Positions 9,811 to 18,239 of a stretch of 64,000 nucleotides of DNA are shown here, in pieces (the first letter of the stretch is position 1; each line of letters begins with the position of its first letter). Position numbers and translations under genes: made by a program. The stretch is from SVFI01 sp045535935 (GTDB lineage Bacteria > Bacillota > Clostridia > Lachnospirales > Lachnospiraceae), in contig JAZSMO010000012.1 of the NCBI GenBank assembly GCA_045535935.1, positions 39,223 to 103,222 of the forward strand. The letters are read 5' to 3'. The notes beneath the pieces were generated by a model. It worked only from the letters and a program-made list of their open reading frames with translations. It searched no databases and was not told where the DNA came from.

Positions 9811-10827
9811 ATGAAATTATTGACAATCACCGTACCGTGTTACAATTCGGCGGCGTATATGGAGCGCTGTGTGGATTCACTTCTTGTGGGCGGTGAAGAG
9901 GTAGAAATTATTATAGTCAACGACGGCTCGTCCGATCAGACAGCGCAGATTGCAGATGCGTATGCTCGTAAATATCCGACGATTGTCCGTGCGATCCACA
10001 AGGAAAACGGCGGCCATGGTTCGGCGGTCAATACCGGAATAGAAAATGCTACCGGATTGTATTTTAAAGTGGTGGACAGCGATGACTGGGTCAGTGAGAA
10101 GTCATACAAAGAGATTTTGGAGACCCTGCATGAGCTGGTCGTTTCCGGTAATCAGGTCGACATGTTACTTGCAAATTATGTATATGAAAAGGAAGGGGAA
10201 AAGCGTAAGAAAGTAGTTTCTTTCCGCCGCGCACTTCCGAAGAATGAAATATTCACATGGGATGAAGTGCGTCATTTCAAAAAGACGGAGTATATTCTCA
10301 TGCATTCTATTATTTACAGAACGAGACTCCTTCATGAATGCGAACTTGAGCTTCCGGAGCACACGTTCTATGTGGACAATATATTTGCTTTCAATCCGCT
10401 TCCGTATGTCAGAAAGATGTATTATATTGATACAAATTTTTATCGTTATTACATCGGAAGAGAAGATCAGTCGGTCAATGAGAAAGTGATGATCGGCCGC
10501 ATTGACCAGCAGATCAAGGTCAACAAGCTGATGGTAGAATATTTCACGGAGACCAGAATTCCAAACAGGAAGACATATCGCTATATGATCAAATATCTGG
10601 ATATTATCACCACGGTTTCTTCCATTATGCTGATCCGTGCGCGCACGGCGGAGGCACTGGAAAAGAAAGAAGAACTTTGGAAATATATCCGCATCACCAA
10701 TCCGAGATTGTTCCGCCGTCTTCGCTACGGACTTCTCGGTAACGTAATCAATCTTCCGGGCAAGGGCGGAAGAAGATGCAGTGAGGCAATTTATCGTTTG
10801 GCACAGAAGGTAATGAAATTTAACTGA
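9811..10827 (+). CDS. Family 2 glycosyltransferase
   Basis: A 338-residue inverting glycosyltransferase of the GT-A fold. TITVPCYNSAAYMERCVDSL at the start, IVNDGSSDQT (nucleotide-sugar binding) and VVDSDDW (metal-binding DxD) are all intact. The C-terminal third is helical without clear transmembrane segments, so it is probably a peripheral enzyme. The stop overlaps the start of the DUF4422 gene by one base (TGATG), implying translational coupling. Substrate unknown; surface polysaccharide or glycolipid assembly is the likely setting. Confidence 0.9.
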   Translation: MKLLTITVPCYNSAAYMERCVDSLLVGGEEVEIIIVNDGSSDQTAQIADAYARKYPTIVRAIHKENGGHGSAVNTGIENATGLYFKVVDSDDWVSEKSYKEILETLHELVVSGNQVDMLLANYVYEKEGEKRKKVVSFRRALPKNEIFTWDEVRHFKKTEYILMHSIIYRTRLLHECELELPEHTFYVDNIFAFNPLPYVRKMYYIDTNFYRYYIGREDQSVNEKVMIGRIDQQIKVNKLMVEYFTETRIPNRKTYRYMIKYLDIITTVSSIMLIRARTAEALEKKEELWKYIRITNPRLFRRLRYGLLGNVINLPGKGGRRCSEAIYRLAQKVMKFN

Positions 10828-11912
10828 TGAGTACGATTATTTTTACGATGACACATAAGGCGTTTACGCCGCCGAGTGATCCGATGTTTGTTCCGCTTCA
10901 AGTTGGGAAGGCACTGCGGGAGAACCTCGGCTATATCGGAGATGATACAGGGGATTCCATTTCTGCATGGAATCCTTATTTCAGTGAGCTTACAGGTATG
11001 TACTGGGTGTGGAAAAATTTTAAAACCGACGGAAATGTCGGATTGTGCCATTACCGGCGTTTTCTCATTCATGAGGACGGAAACGTTATCACGGAGAAAG
11101 AGTACGATACCTTTCTCACAGACTACGATCTGATTACCACCAAGCAGGTTGTGCTCAACAATTCCTACTATGACGGCTATGCGGTCAATCATCATATCAA
11201 GGATCTGATTGAGACCGGGAATGTGATAAAAGAAATGTATCCGGACTATCATGCGGATTTCGAGCGGATTGTTCACGGAAACCGCACCTATTTCGGAAAC
11301 ATGATCGTCTGCAAAAAGACATTGTTTGACGCCTATTCCAAATGGCTGTTTGATATTCTTTTTGAGGTAAAAAAACGCATCGATATCGAGAATTACGATA
11401 ATTACAGAAAGCGTGTGTTCGGTTTTATATCCGAGATACTTCTTTTGGTATACGCAGAGCATAACAGGCTGCGTGTCTGTGAATGCAAGGTCGGAATGCC
11501 GGAGGAAAAGGTGGAGACAAGAGAGGTCAAAGAACAACTGAAAGACTTTTTTAGCCGAAAAGATTACAAGGGAGCCGGTGATTGTCTGAGAATGGCGCTT
11601 GCCAAACGGCCCGATATTCTGATGGAGGCTTCGGATGTGGACGGACATCTCATGTTGTCGCTGGAAATCATCACAATCTGTGAACAGGAAGAAGCATCCG
11701 CAAATGAAAATATTTTGAGTAAAATTCAAGATTTTGAGGAACTGCTCCAATGGGTCTGCGAGTTGAACCACCTCGCAGAGCAAAAGACAAAAGAACGTTT
11801 AAAGCCGCATCAGTGGCAAAAAACATGTTGTGAAAAAAAGATTACGCCGCAGGCTTATGAAGTGGCCTGTGTGGTGGCAGAGCGAAAAAGAAAATTGTCC
11901 ATGGCAGACTAA
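10827..11912 (+). CDS. DUF4422 protein, glycosyltransferase-like
   Basis: The 361-residue protein carries DUF4422 in its first 230 residues, with characteristic patterns VPLQVGKAL, SELTGMYWVWKN and VGLCHYRRF. This family is regularly found in capsule and exopolysaccharide loci and is thought to be a glycosyltransferase, though the reaction is not established. The last 130 residues are a helical, Lys/Glu-rich extension. It is coupled to the upstream GT2 gene. It converges with the PAP2 gene, with the two coding regions overlapping by four bases at their stops. Confidence 0.83.
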   Translation: MSTIIFTMTHKAFTPPSDPMFVPLQVGKALRENLGYIGDDTGDSISAWNPYFSELTGMYWVWKNFKTDGNVGLCHYRRFLIHEDGNVITEKEYDTFLTDYDLITTKQVVLNNSYYDGYAVNHHIKDLIETGNVIKEMYPDYHADFERIVHGNRTYFGNMIVCKKTLFDAYSKWLFDILFEVKKRIDIENYDNYRKRVFGFISEILLLVYAEHNRLRVCECKVGMPEEKVETREVKEQLKDFFSRKDYKGAGDCLRMALAKRPDILMEASDVDGHLMLSLEIITICEQEEASANENILSKIQDFEELLQWVCELNHLAEQKTKERLKPHQWQKTCCEKKITPQAYEVACVVAERKRKLSMAD

Positions 11913-11942
11913 TGAGATAGTTTGCTATGGACAACTTTTTTT
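11893..11942. terminator. Bidirectional terminator between the DUF4422 and PAP2 genes
   Basis: TTGTCCATGGCA (from 11895) can pair with TGCTATGGACAA (to 11934) with one bulge or mismatch. A T run follows on the + strand (11935-11942) and an A run precedes it (read as T on the - strand). The stem includes the last codons of both genes. Confidence 0.75.
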
Positions 11943-12577
11943 GCCGGTACATCTGCGAGGATGTAAAGCGGTATATAGACAGCAACAAATAATAGAACTG
12001 CTGCTATAACATCAATGACAGAATGCTGTTTTAAAAATAGCGTGGACAGCACAACGGAGATGCATGTCACGAAAGAGATCGGACAGATCCATTTTTTCTT
12101 GCGGAGTGATTGGCTTTTGCGCACCGCCGCATGGACAGCGAGAGAATTAAAACAGTGAATACTCGGCAGTACGTTGGTGGAAGTGTCGGATCTGTGAAGT
12201 ATCTTTACCAAATCCACAAACATGTTGTCCCTTGCAAATTCTGTCGGACGAATGCGCAGACCGTTCGGATAGATAAACGATACGAACAAAAATACAGTCA
12301 TTCCGACGCCGAGCATGGTACAGAGTCTATAGTAGTCTTTGCGTTCCAGAAACATGAATCCCACAACGGCAGCACCGATGTAGATAAACCATAGCAGATA
12401 AGGGACAATGAAGTATTCACAAAATGGAATATATGCATCCAGATCTGATTCGATGATGTGAATACGTTCTATCGGTCTGCTCTCCAGATAGGCAAAAATC
12501 GGCATATAAAATATTCCGTATATGACGGGCAACAGCATATGTCCGTGTTTTTTCAAAAACGGTTTGATCCTGTTCAT
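11909..12577 (-). CDS. PAP2-superfamily membrane phosphatase
   Basis: A 222-residue protein with about six hydrophobic helices. The PAP2 active-site motifs are recognisable in the variant form seen in inositol-phosphorylceramide-synthase-like members: IRP (motif 1), PSIHCFNSL with the catalytic-site His (motif 2, PSxH instead of PSGH) and KQHSVIDV (motif 3, nucleophilic His and Asp). It probably removes phosphate from a lipid such as phosphatidate or an undecaprenyl or glycolipid phosphate at the membrane. The lipid kinase gene ends 44 bases upstream on the same strand, so a kinase-phosphatase lipid pair is suggested. AAAGGA is seen upstream of the ATG. Confidence 0.82.
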   Translation of the reverse strand: MNRIKPFLKKHGHMLLPVIYGIFYMPIFAYLESRPIERIHIIESDLDAYIPFCEYFIVPYLLWFIYIGAAVVGFMFLERKDYYRLCTMLGVGMTVFLFVSFIYPNGLRIRPTEFARDNMFVDLVKILHRSDTSTNVLPSIHCFNSLAVHAAVRKSQSLRKKKWICPISFVTCISVVLSTLFLKQHSVIDVIAAVLLFVAVYIPLYILADVPAKKVVHSKLSH

Positions 12578-12621
12578 GAAAAATCCTTTCTGCGAGCCTG
12601 CGGCTGCTGCTTGTTGAGCAG

Positions 12622-13557
12622 TCAGGCTTTGCGATAGTTAAGTTTGGAATCTTCCGTATGTATGGTGAGCTCCGTATAGTGTCCGCAAATCTCGCCGTCT
12701 GTGTGTACGCAGAGCGGTTTGCTTGTAACAATACGGATTCTGCGGGCTTTGTACATATGAATACCTTTATGCCCCTTGTGTTTTCCTTTCAGTGCAAGAG
12801 GAAAAACAGGAAGCGCCTGTAATGCCGTCAGATTGCTTGCGACGCACACATCCAGAAGACCGTCGGTGCCATCTGCATCCGGGCAGAGCATAAATCCGCC
12901 GCCTTCGTAAGGAAGCTGCATAAACGAGGCAAAAATGAGGCGGTTGAAATGAATCGGTGGCTTATCGTCGAGATACAAATCACAGGACACCGTCTCAAGA
13001 GAAATCAGTTGTTTTAAGGCGACGGCACAATAAATCAGTTTGCCCAGCCCCAGTTTGTTAAAAACATTTTTAAAAGGGGAACGCAACACTTCGTCACAGG
13101 TGGCGGCGTCAAAACCGATGCCGCAGCTGACGTTGAAGCGCCTTGATTTTTTGCCGTAACACGCTGCGCCGACATCCGTCTGCCTGGTGACACCGCATTT
13201 TTTGAGTCCGGCCACCGTATCCACCGGGTCGGCGGATATACCGAGTGCTCTTGCGAAGTCATTGCTTGTTCCTGTCGGAAGATAAGAAACGATCGTATGC
13301 TCTATATCATCGATGGCATTGACAACGCAGTTGAGTGTACCGTCACCGCCGAGAACAATCAGGCGGTTTAAGGACCCGTTGTGTGCAAAAAGCTGACGGT
13401 CGGTCACTGATTTTGTGTAGTTTCTTAAATCTTTTTCGGATTTGGTAAAGTGTACAATATATGTAACTTTGGCTTGGTCAAGCGCTGCTCTTAAGTGCTT
13501 CCACTGTTTTCTTGCAAGTCCCGACCTGGAACTTGGATTTACAATTACATGATACAT
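12622..13557 (-). CDS. Diacylglycerol kinase-family lipid kinase (YegS/DgkB type)
   Basis: A 311-residue soluble lipid kinase. The family hallmarks are present: IVNPSSRSG near the N-terminus (Walker-like strand), VLGGDGTLNCVVNAI (nucleotide-binding GGDGT), LPTGTSNDFARALG, and a C-terminal beta-sandwich ending in HTDGE. It would phosphorylate diacylglycerol or a related lipid with ATP at the inner membrane face. The start at 13557 is preceded by TGAGGTAAGCT. It is first in a two-gene operon with the PAP2 phosphatase. glyA lies divergently, 229 bases away. Confidence 0.9.
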   Translation of the reverse strand: MYHVIVNPSSRSGLARKQWKHLRAALDQAKVTYIVHFTKSEKDLRNYTKSVTDRQLFAHNGSLNRLIVLGGDGTLNCVVNAIDDIEHTIVSYLPTGTSNDFARALGISADPVDTVAGLKKCGVTRQTDVGAACYGKKSRRFNVSCGIGFDAATCDEVLRSPFKNVFNKLGLGKLIYCAVALKQLISLETVSCDLYLDDKPPIHFNRLIFASFMQLPYEGGGFMLCPDADGTDGLLDVCVASNLTALQALPVFPLALKGKHKGHKGIHMYKARRIRIVTSKPLCVHTDGEICGHYTELTIHTEDSKLNYRKA

Positions 13558-13681
13558 AGCTTACCTCATAAGATACGGAATAATATACAAAAATTAATTG
13601 CTGTGTTTCCGATAGACATAATCATACCATAAACATCCAAAGGCTTCTATAAATAAAAATAAAATTAATAAAAAATTAGGA

Positions 13682-13710
13682 TTTTCAGTTGGGACAAAAT
13701 ATGATATAAT
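13682..13710 (+). promoter_or_regulatory. Predicted promoter for glyA
   Basis: TTTTCA (13682-13687), a 17-base spacer and a perfect TATAAT (13705-13710). About 70 bases of leader precede the ATG; GGGAGG is the ribosome site. Confidence 0.6.
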
Positions 13711-13786
13711 TTCGAACGAGGTGTATGTATGTGTGCATACTCGCAGGAAAAGACTTAAAATATTATAATATACGGGAGGTACAAAT

Positions 13787-15025
13787 ATGTATTCTTTAGA
13801 TGAAGTAAGGAACGTAGACCCGGAAATCGCACAGGCGATTGAGGCGGAGCAGGCGAGACAGAATGACCATATCGAGCTGATTGCTTCCGAAAACTGGGTG
13901 AGCAAAGCAGTGATGGCAGCGATGGGCAGCCCGCTGACAAACAAATATGCAGAAGGTTATCCGGCAAAACGTTACTACGGCGGATGTGACTGCGTGGACG
14001 TAGTGGAAGACCTTGCAAGAGACAGAGCCAAAGAGCTGTTTGGTTGTGACTATGCGAACGTTCAGCCACACTCAGGCGCACAGGCCAATATGGCAGTATT
14101 CTTTGCTGTTATGGAGCCGGGCGATACATATATGGGTATGAACCTTGACCACGGCGGACATTTATCACATGGATCACCTGTAAATATGTCAGGTAAATAT
14201 TACAACTGCGTACCTTACGGTGTAAACGATGACGGTTTCATCGACTATGATAAAGTAAGAGAGATTGCACTTGACTGCAAACCGAAAATGATCATCGCAG
14301 GTGCATCTGCTTACGCAAGAAAGATCGACTTTAAGAAATTCCGTGAGATCGCTGATGAAGTAGGTGCTGTTCTCATGGTAGATATGGCTCACATTGCAGG
14401 TCTTGTTGCAACAGGTCAGCATGAAAGCCCGATTCCTTACGCAGACGTTGTGACTACCACAACACACAAGACACTCCGCGGACCTCGTGGCGGACTTATC
14501 CTCTGCAACCAGGAAGCAGCAGATAAATTCAACTTCAACAAAGCCATCTTCCCGGGTATCCAGGGTGGACCGCTTATGCACGTAATCGCTGCAAAAGCAG
14601 TATGTTTCAAAGAAGCTCTTTCCGATGAGTTCAAAGCATACGGAAAAGCAGTCATCGACAACGCACAGGCTCTTTCCAAGGGGCTTATGGACAGAGGTAT
14701 CAAGATTGTATCCGGCGGTACAGACAACCACCTGATGCTTGTAGATCTTACAAACTTTGATCTGACAGGAAAGGCTGTTGAGAAGCTTCTTGATCAGGCG
14801 CATATTACAGCCAACAAGAACACCATCCCGAACGATCCGAAGTCACCGTTCGTGACAAGTGGTATCCGTCTCGGAACACCGGCCGTAACTTCCCGTGGTA
14901 TGAACACAGAAGATATGGACAAGATTGCAGAAGCTATCGCACTTGTAATCAAAGGCGGCGAGGAGAAAGTTCCTGAGGCACAGGCTATCGTGGCTGAGCT
15001 CACAAAGAAATATCCGCTGAACTAA
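13787..15025 (+). CDS. glyA: Serine hydroxymethyltransferase
   Basis: This PLP enzyme interconverts serine plus tetrahydrofolate with glycine plus 5,10-methylene-tetrahydrofolate. The 412-residue length is standard. Motifs include IELIASENWVS at the start, VQPHSGAQAN, DMAHIAGL, and the PLP lysine in TTTTHKTLRGPRGG. It is transcribed alone from its own promoter and followed by a clear terminator. Its one-carbon product feeds ThyA, which lies 20 kb away in this window. Third-position usage is strongly biased toward a few codons, as expected for a highly expressed gene. Confidence 0.98.
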   Translation: MYSLDEVRNVDPEIAQAIEAEQARQNDHIELIASENWVSKAVMAAMGSPLTNKYAEGYPAKRYYGGCDCVDVVEDLARDRAKELFGCDYANVQPHSGAQANMAVFFAVMEPGDTYMGMNLDHGGHLSHGSPVNMSGKYYNCVPYGVNDDGFIDYDKVREIALDCKPKMIIAGASAYARKIDFKKFREIADEVGAVLMVDMAHIAGLVATGQHESPIPYADVVTTTTHKTLRGPRGGLILCNQEAADKFNFNKAIFPGIQGGPLMHVIAAKAVCFKEALSDEFKAYGKAVIDNAQALSKGLMDRGIKIVSGGTDNHLMLVDLTNFDLTGKAVEKLLDQAHITANKNTIPNDPKSPFVTSGIRLGTPAVTSRGMNTEDMDKIAEAIALVIKGGEEKVPEAQAIVAELTKKYPLN

Positions 15026-15037
15026 TTTTAAGAATAG

Positions 15038-15075
15038 CGAAACCCGCACAGACGGTTGTCTGCGCGGGTTTTTTT
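15038..15075 (+). terminator. Terminator of glyA
   Basis: ACCCGCACAGAC (15042-15053) pairs with GTCTGCGCGGGT (15058-15069) with one A/C mismatch, followed by seven T. The fusion gene on the other strand ends 9 bases further on. Confidence 0.92.
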
Positions 15076-15083
15076 GTGCCATG

Positions 15084-17858
15084 TTATTCCTTCACGCCTC
15101 CAAGCACAATTCTCGAAACAATGCTTTTGGAAAAGAAAAGATATACAATCAGTGTCGGAAGGGTAAACAGGATCATTGACACATACATTTCCGGGCTTCC
15201 GGACGAGCCGCGCGGAGGCGCTCCTTCCATAAGCGTTGCGATGGTCCGCACTTCCGGCATAATAAGAATCAGGCTGTGCATAAAACCGTTGTTCCATGAG
15301 GCGGTAAAAGTAAAAATAAATTGCAGACACAGAGCCGGTTTTATAGATGGCAGTATCATCCGGTGGAAAATCGAAAGCTCCGAACATCCGTCGATTCGGG
15401 CTGCTTCCACAATGCTTTGCAAAGGAATCATCTTTAGATACATGCGCATAAAGTAAGCGGTCGCAGGCGTAGCAACGGCCGGCAGAATCAGTGGAACAAG
15501 TGTGTTTAAAAGCCCAAGATTCAGCGACAGCTTAAAGAAACCGACGGAGGTAGAAATCTGTGAAAACATCATTGCTGCGATGACAATTTTCCAAAGCGTT
15601 TTTCTGCCGCGGAAACGGAACATCTCAAAGCCGTATGCACACATACTTCCGAAATAAACGGCAAGCGTACCGGAAGAGAGTGAAACAATGAGAGAATATA
15701 TCATGGCCTTGGAAATCGGACACAGCGAATAGCTTTCCGCCATCATAACATTGCTGTAGTTTTCCAAAAACTTTCCTTCCGGAATCAGGGTGAATCCGCG
15801 ATGTATCAGGCTGTAGGCAGTGCGTGTGGAATTGACCAGCATAATGCCGATCGGATAAAGCGCTGCCAGGCAGAGCAGAGTACAGATGAAACTCCGTAGC
15901 AGAATGGTTCTTACTGTCTTCGGATGTCGTCGCACGTATCGGATGCAGGCTTTAACGTCTGCTTTTTTCTTTTGGAAATATGCTTTGACAGCCGGCCGGA
16001 TATCCGTTTTTTTCGGAAGCGGCCGCTTATTTATTTTACAAAGTACAAAGGTAATAATTTCGTGCAGCAGGCTCGCAGCCAGGATGGAACAGACAAGCAC
16101 GCATACGACAAAGAGACCGACGCCGGAAATCATTCCGAGATGCATGATAAACAGGTTGTGGATCAGATAAAGTTCCAGTGAAATTTTTCCGAGAAAATCC
16201 AGAACCCGGTTTTCAAAACGGCATTTTAAGGAAATCAGGAGCATCAGACAGACAAAGAAAAATGTCATGGTCAGCTGCGGACCCAGCGTCAGGAATTTGT
16301 CTGCATATCCCGGATTGGCTGCGGTTTCTGTCCAGTAGCCGTGGTTTGCCAGCATATAGCCGTTCAGTCGCGTAAAGGCACCAAAGCCGATGAGACATCC
16401 GACGCATAGTAAAACATAGTATTTTTTACAAAAATCCAAAAACTTTGTTTCTTTCAAGGCAACGACAATTCCGAAGAAGAAAATCAGTGTGGAATTGTAC
16501 CACCATTCGCCCTGAAACCAGTAATCGCCGTGACATAAAAGCAGGCTGAAGACAGTCAGCACACAAAGGAAGATAAACATACAGCCCACGGCGATTTTCC
16601 GGTTTTTGATAAAACGCATACAAAGATAAAAAGCGAGGTATAAAAAGGCAATCTCGACAATATACCACATATGAGTGTTGCGCAAAATCCATCCGGTCAA
16701 ATATCCGGCCCACTCTTTGAGATTGTAGTGTTTTCCCAAGCAGATATCCACAAGGAGGAAAACAAAGGTACATAAATAAAACGGAATCAGGATGGTAGGG
16801 AAACGCTTCTTGAAAAAGCCTTTCAGGTATCCCTCCTTTTCCAGCGTGCTTTTCATCAGTCCGTAGCCGGAGTAGAAGAAGAAAGCACCGACAAGACAAA
16901 CACCGAAGTTTTCCAGCACCTTAAAGATACTCGCATTTTCGGCGCCGACGGTCTGCACCAGGTGATGCATGACGATCAGAACGGCGAAAAAACCAAGCAG
17001 CGCTTTGGACTGTTTCAAACTGAGCGGGTCCTTTTGCCATGCACCGTAAATTTCGCTTTCATCGATTTGCCCGTGCTCCAGCATACGCAGCTCTTTGGCG
17101 CTCGGAATATAGTCTTCATCCTTGATTTTCATTCCGCAAAGAAGGATATAGCCCAGCGGAAGAATGAGAACCCATATGGAAAAACTGAATTTTTTTGCCA
17201 AATCCAGAAATGTCTTTTTCGGCTCCTTCACACCGGCGGTTGCGTTTCCGGATGAAATGCTCTTAAGAACCGGCAGCATTTGGACATCCAGTGCCTTCAG
17301 CTGCGCTTCTGTGTCAAAGGCTTCCACATCATAGTGGTAGCAGTTCAGAAACAGATATTTGTCGCCGATGACAGTTGTGTATTTCGTATAAAGTGCATAA
17401 TCACGGTGGACCTCCTCGGAATAAGAAGTGATTTCCTTTTCGAAGGTGATGTCCCTCAGGGTGACTTCTTCCCGACCGATTAGATTGTAATTGGCAGGGT
17501 CTGTGTTATCCGGATTTGAAAAGGAGGCAGGAGCATCGCCGGTATCCGAAACGTACAGTTCAAGAAAGTTTTGCCAGTTGTCATCGATAAGCAGAAAAGA
17601 GACTCCCATTTTCTCCATCTCGCTCCGGAGCCCCTTTTTGTTATCCTTAAAAAATCGTGTCCATTTCCGGTCGGTTTCAAAGGAAATATCGGCATCTTTG
17701 ACATATGTAATCGTTTTTCGGCCGGCATAAACGGTCTTTCCGTGTTTGGAGGCTTCCTCCTTGCTACCCGCCACATTTCCGGTGAGTGCAACGGAGAGCA
17801 CCGATATGACAAGGAGCAAAAGGACAGTATGTGTATTCCATTTAAACGGTATTTTCAT
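15084..17858 (-). CDS. Acyltransferase-3 / ABC sugar-permease (MalG-like) fusion protein
   Basis: One uninterrupted 924-residue frame holds parts that normally belong to separate proteins. Residues 11-31 are a signal/anchor segment and 33-215 an extracellular-type domain I do not recognise; 225-245 is a membrane helix. Residues 285-605 are a multi-helix acyltransferase-3 (OafA-like) domain: KALLGFFAVLIVMHH with the conserved His, and FLGKISLELYLIHN near its end. A basic linker (about 610-650) leads into a complete MalG-type permease (650-924) with the typical ALYPIGIMLVNSTRT first helix and the EAA loop (EAARIDGCSELSIFHRMILP, about 818-837) that contacts an ABC ATPase. No ATPase, binding protein or partner permease lies nearby. 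The ribosome site is weak. The start is 9 bases after a chimeric remnant gene. Function is unknown. Confidence 0.85.
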   Translation of the reverse strand: MKIPFKWNTHTVLLLLVISVLSVALTGNVAGSKEEASKHGKTVYAGRKTITYVKDADISFETDRKWTRFFKDNKKGLRSEMEKMGVSFLLIDDNWQNFLELYVSDTGDAPASFSNPDNTDPANYNLIGREEVTLRDITFEKEITSYSEEVHRDYALYTKYTTVIGDKYLFLNCYHYDVEAFDTEAQLKALDVQMLPVLKSISSGNATAGVKEPKKTFLDLAKKFSFSIWVLILPLGYILLCGMKIKDEDYIPSAKELRMLEHGQIDESEIYGAWQKDPLSLKQSKALLGFFAVLIVMHHLVQTVGAENASIFKVLENFGVCLVGAFFFYSGYGLMKSTLEKEGYLKGFFKKRFPTILIPFYLCTFVFLLVDICLGKHYNLKEWAGYLTGWILRNTHMWYIVEIAFLYLAFYLCMRFIKNRKIAVGCMFIFLCVLTVFSLLLCHGDYWFQGEWWYNSTLIFFFGIVVALKETKFLDFCKKYYVLLCVGCLIGFGAFTRLNGYMLANHGYWTETAANPGYADKFLTLGPQLTMTFFFVCLMLLISLKCRFENRVLDFLGKISLELYLIHNLFIMHLGMISGVGLFVVCVLVCSILAASLLHEIITFVLCKINKRPLPKKTDIRPAVKAYFQKKKADVKACIRYVRRHPKTVRTILLRSFICTLLCLAALYPIGIMLVNSTRTAYSLIHRGFTLIPEGKFLENYSNVMMAESYSLCPISKAMIYSLIVSLSSGTLAVYFGSMCAYGFEMFRFRGRKTLWKIVIAAMMFSQISTSVGFFKLSLNLGLLNTLVPLILPAVATPATAYFMRMYLKMIPLQSIVEAARIDGCSELSIFHRMILPSIKPALCLQFIFTFTASWNNGFMHSLILIMPEVRTIATLMEGAPPRGSSGSPEMYVSMILFTLPTLIVYLFFSKSIVSRIVLGGVKE

Positions 17859-17867
17859 GTAGAGTAC

Positions 17868-18158
17868 CTATTCTTTCTTTTCTAAAACATATAGTTTTAT
17901 TTTATTAATTATGGTTGCAAAAATCAGTGTGGCGGTCAAGACAAGAAGAACAAAAATCCGTAAGTCCCGCAGAATCCACTCTGCAAAATATAAGATAAAT
18001 ACATTTTCCAAGAGAATCAGTTCCAAAGAAATTTTGCCTAAAAACTTCAGTGCTTTGTTGTGAATGCGCACTTTCATAAGTAGAAGCAAAAGTAAGCTGA
18101 GACCGCGTTCCCATTTTGAAACCGCCTTGTCTGTGACACCGAGTTTTTCTTTATCCAT
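17868..18158 (-). pseudogene. Chimeric remnant: XRE-type HTH fragment joined to an acyltransferase-3 tail
   Basis: The 96-residue frame begins MDKEKLGVTDKAVSKWERGL. This matches the start and recognition-helix region of XRE regulators (which read MDKEK, then about 25 residues, then the second half), so the middle of the HTH is missing. After residue 22 the sequence changes to LLLLLMKVRIHNKALKFLGK and SLELILLENVFIL, close to the acyltransferase C-terminus in the next gene (FENRVLDFLGKISLELYLIHN). The two halves seem to have been joined by deletion. GAGG lies 8 bases before the ATG at 18158, so it may still be translated, and it ends 9 bases before the fusion gene start, which could couple their translation. 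An ATG further upstream (18209) falls in the preceding terminator and is unlikely. Confidence 0.6.
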
Positions 18159-18190
18159 ATGCGTTACCTCAATCCGCTGCATTCGGAGCG

Positions 18191-18224
18191 AAAAAAGGAA
18201 GCCAGCCACACCGGCAGTGCTTCC
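18191..18224 (-). terminator. Terminator of the EAL-domain gene
   Basis: On the - strand GGAAGC (18224-18219) pairs with GCTTCC (18202-18197), followed by six T (18196-18191). It lies 16 bases after the EAL stop. Confidence 0.8.
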
Positions 18225-18239
18225 TTCTGTGTAAATAAA

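Noticed and set aside
10791..11783. A 330-codon frame on the - strand opposite the DUF4422 gene
   Set aside because: It is a shadow: the + strand frame has clear family motifs and is coupled to the GT2 gene, and the antisense product matches nothing I know.
17868..18209. A functional XRE regulator
   Set aside because: More than half of the helix-turn-helix is missing and the rest is acyltransferase sequence.
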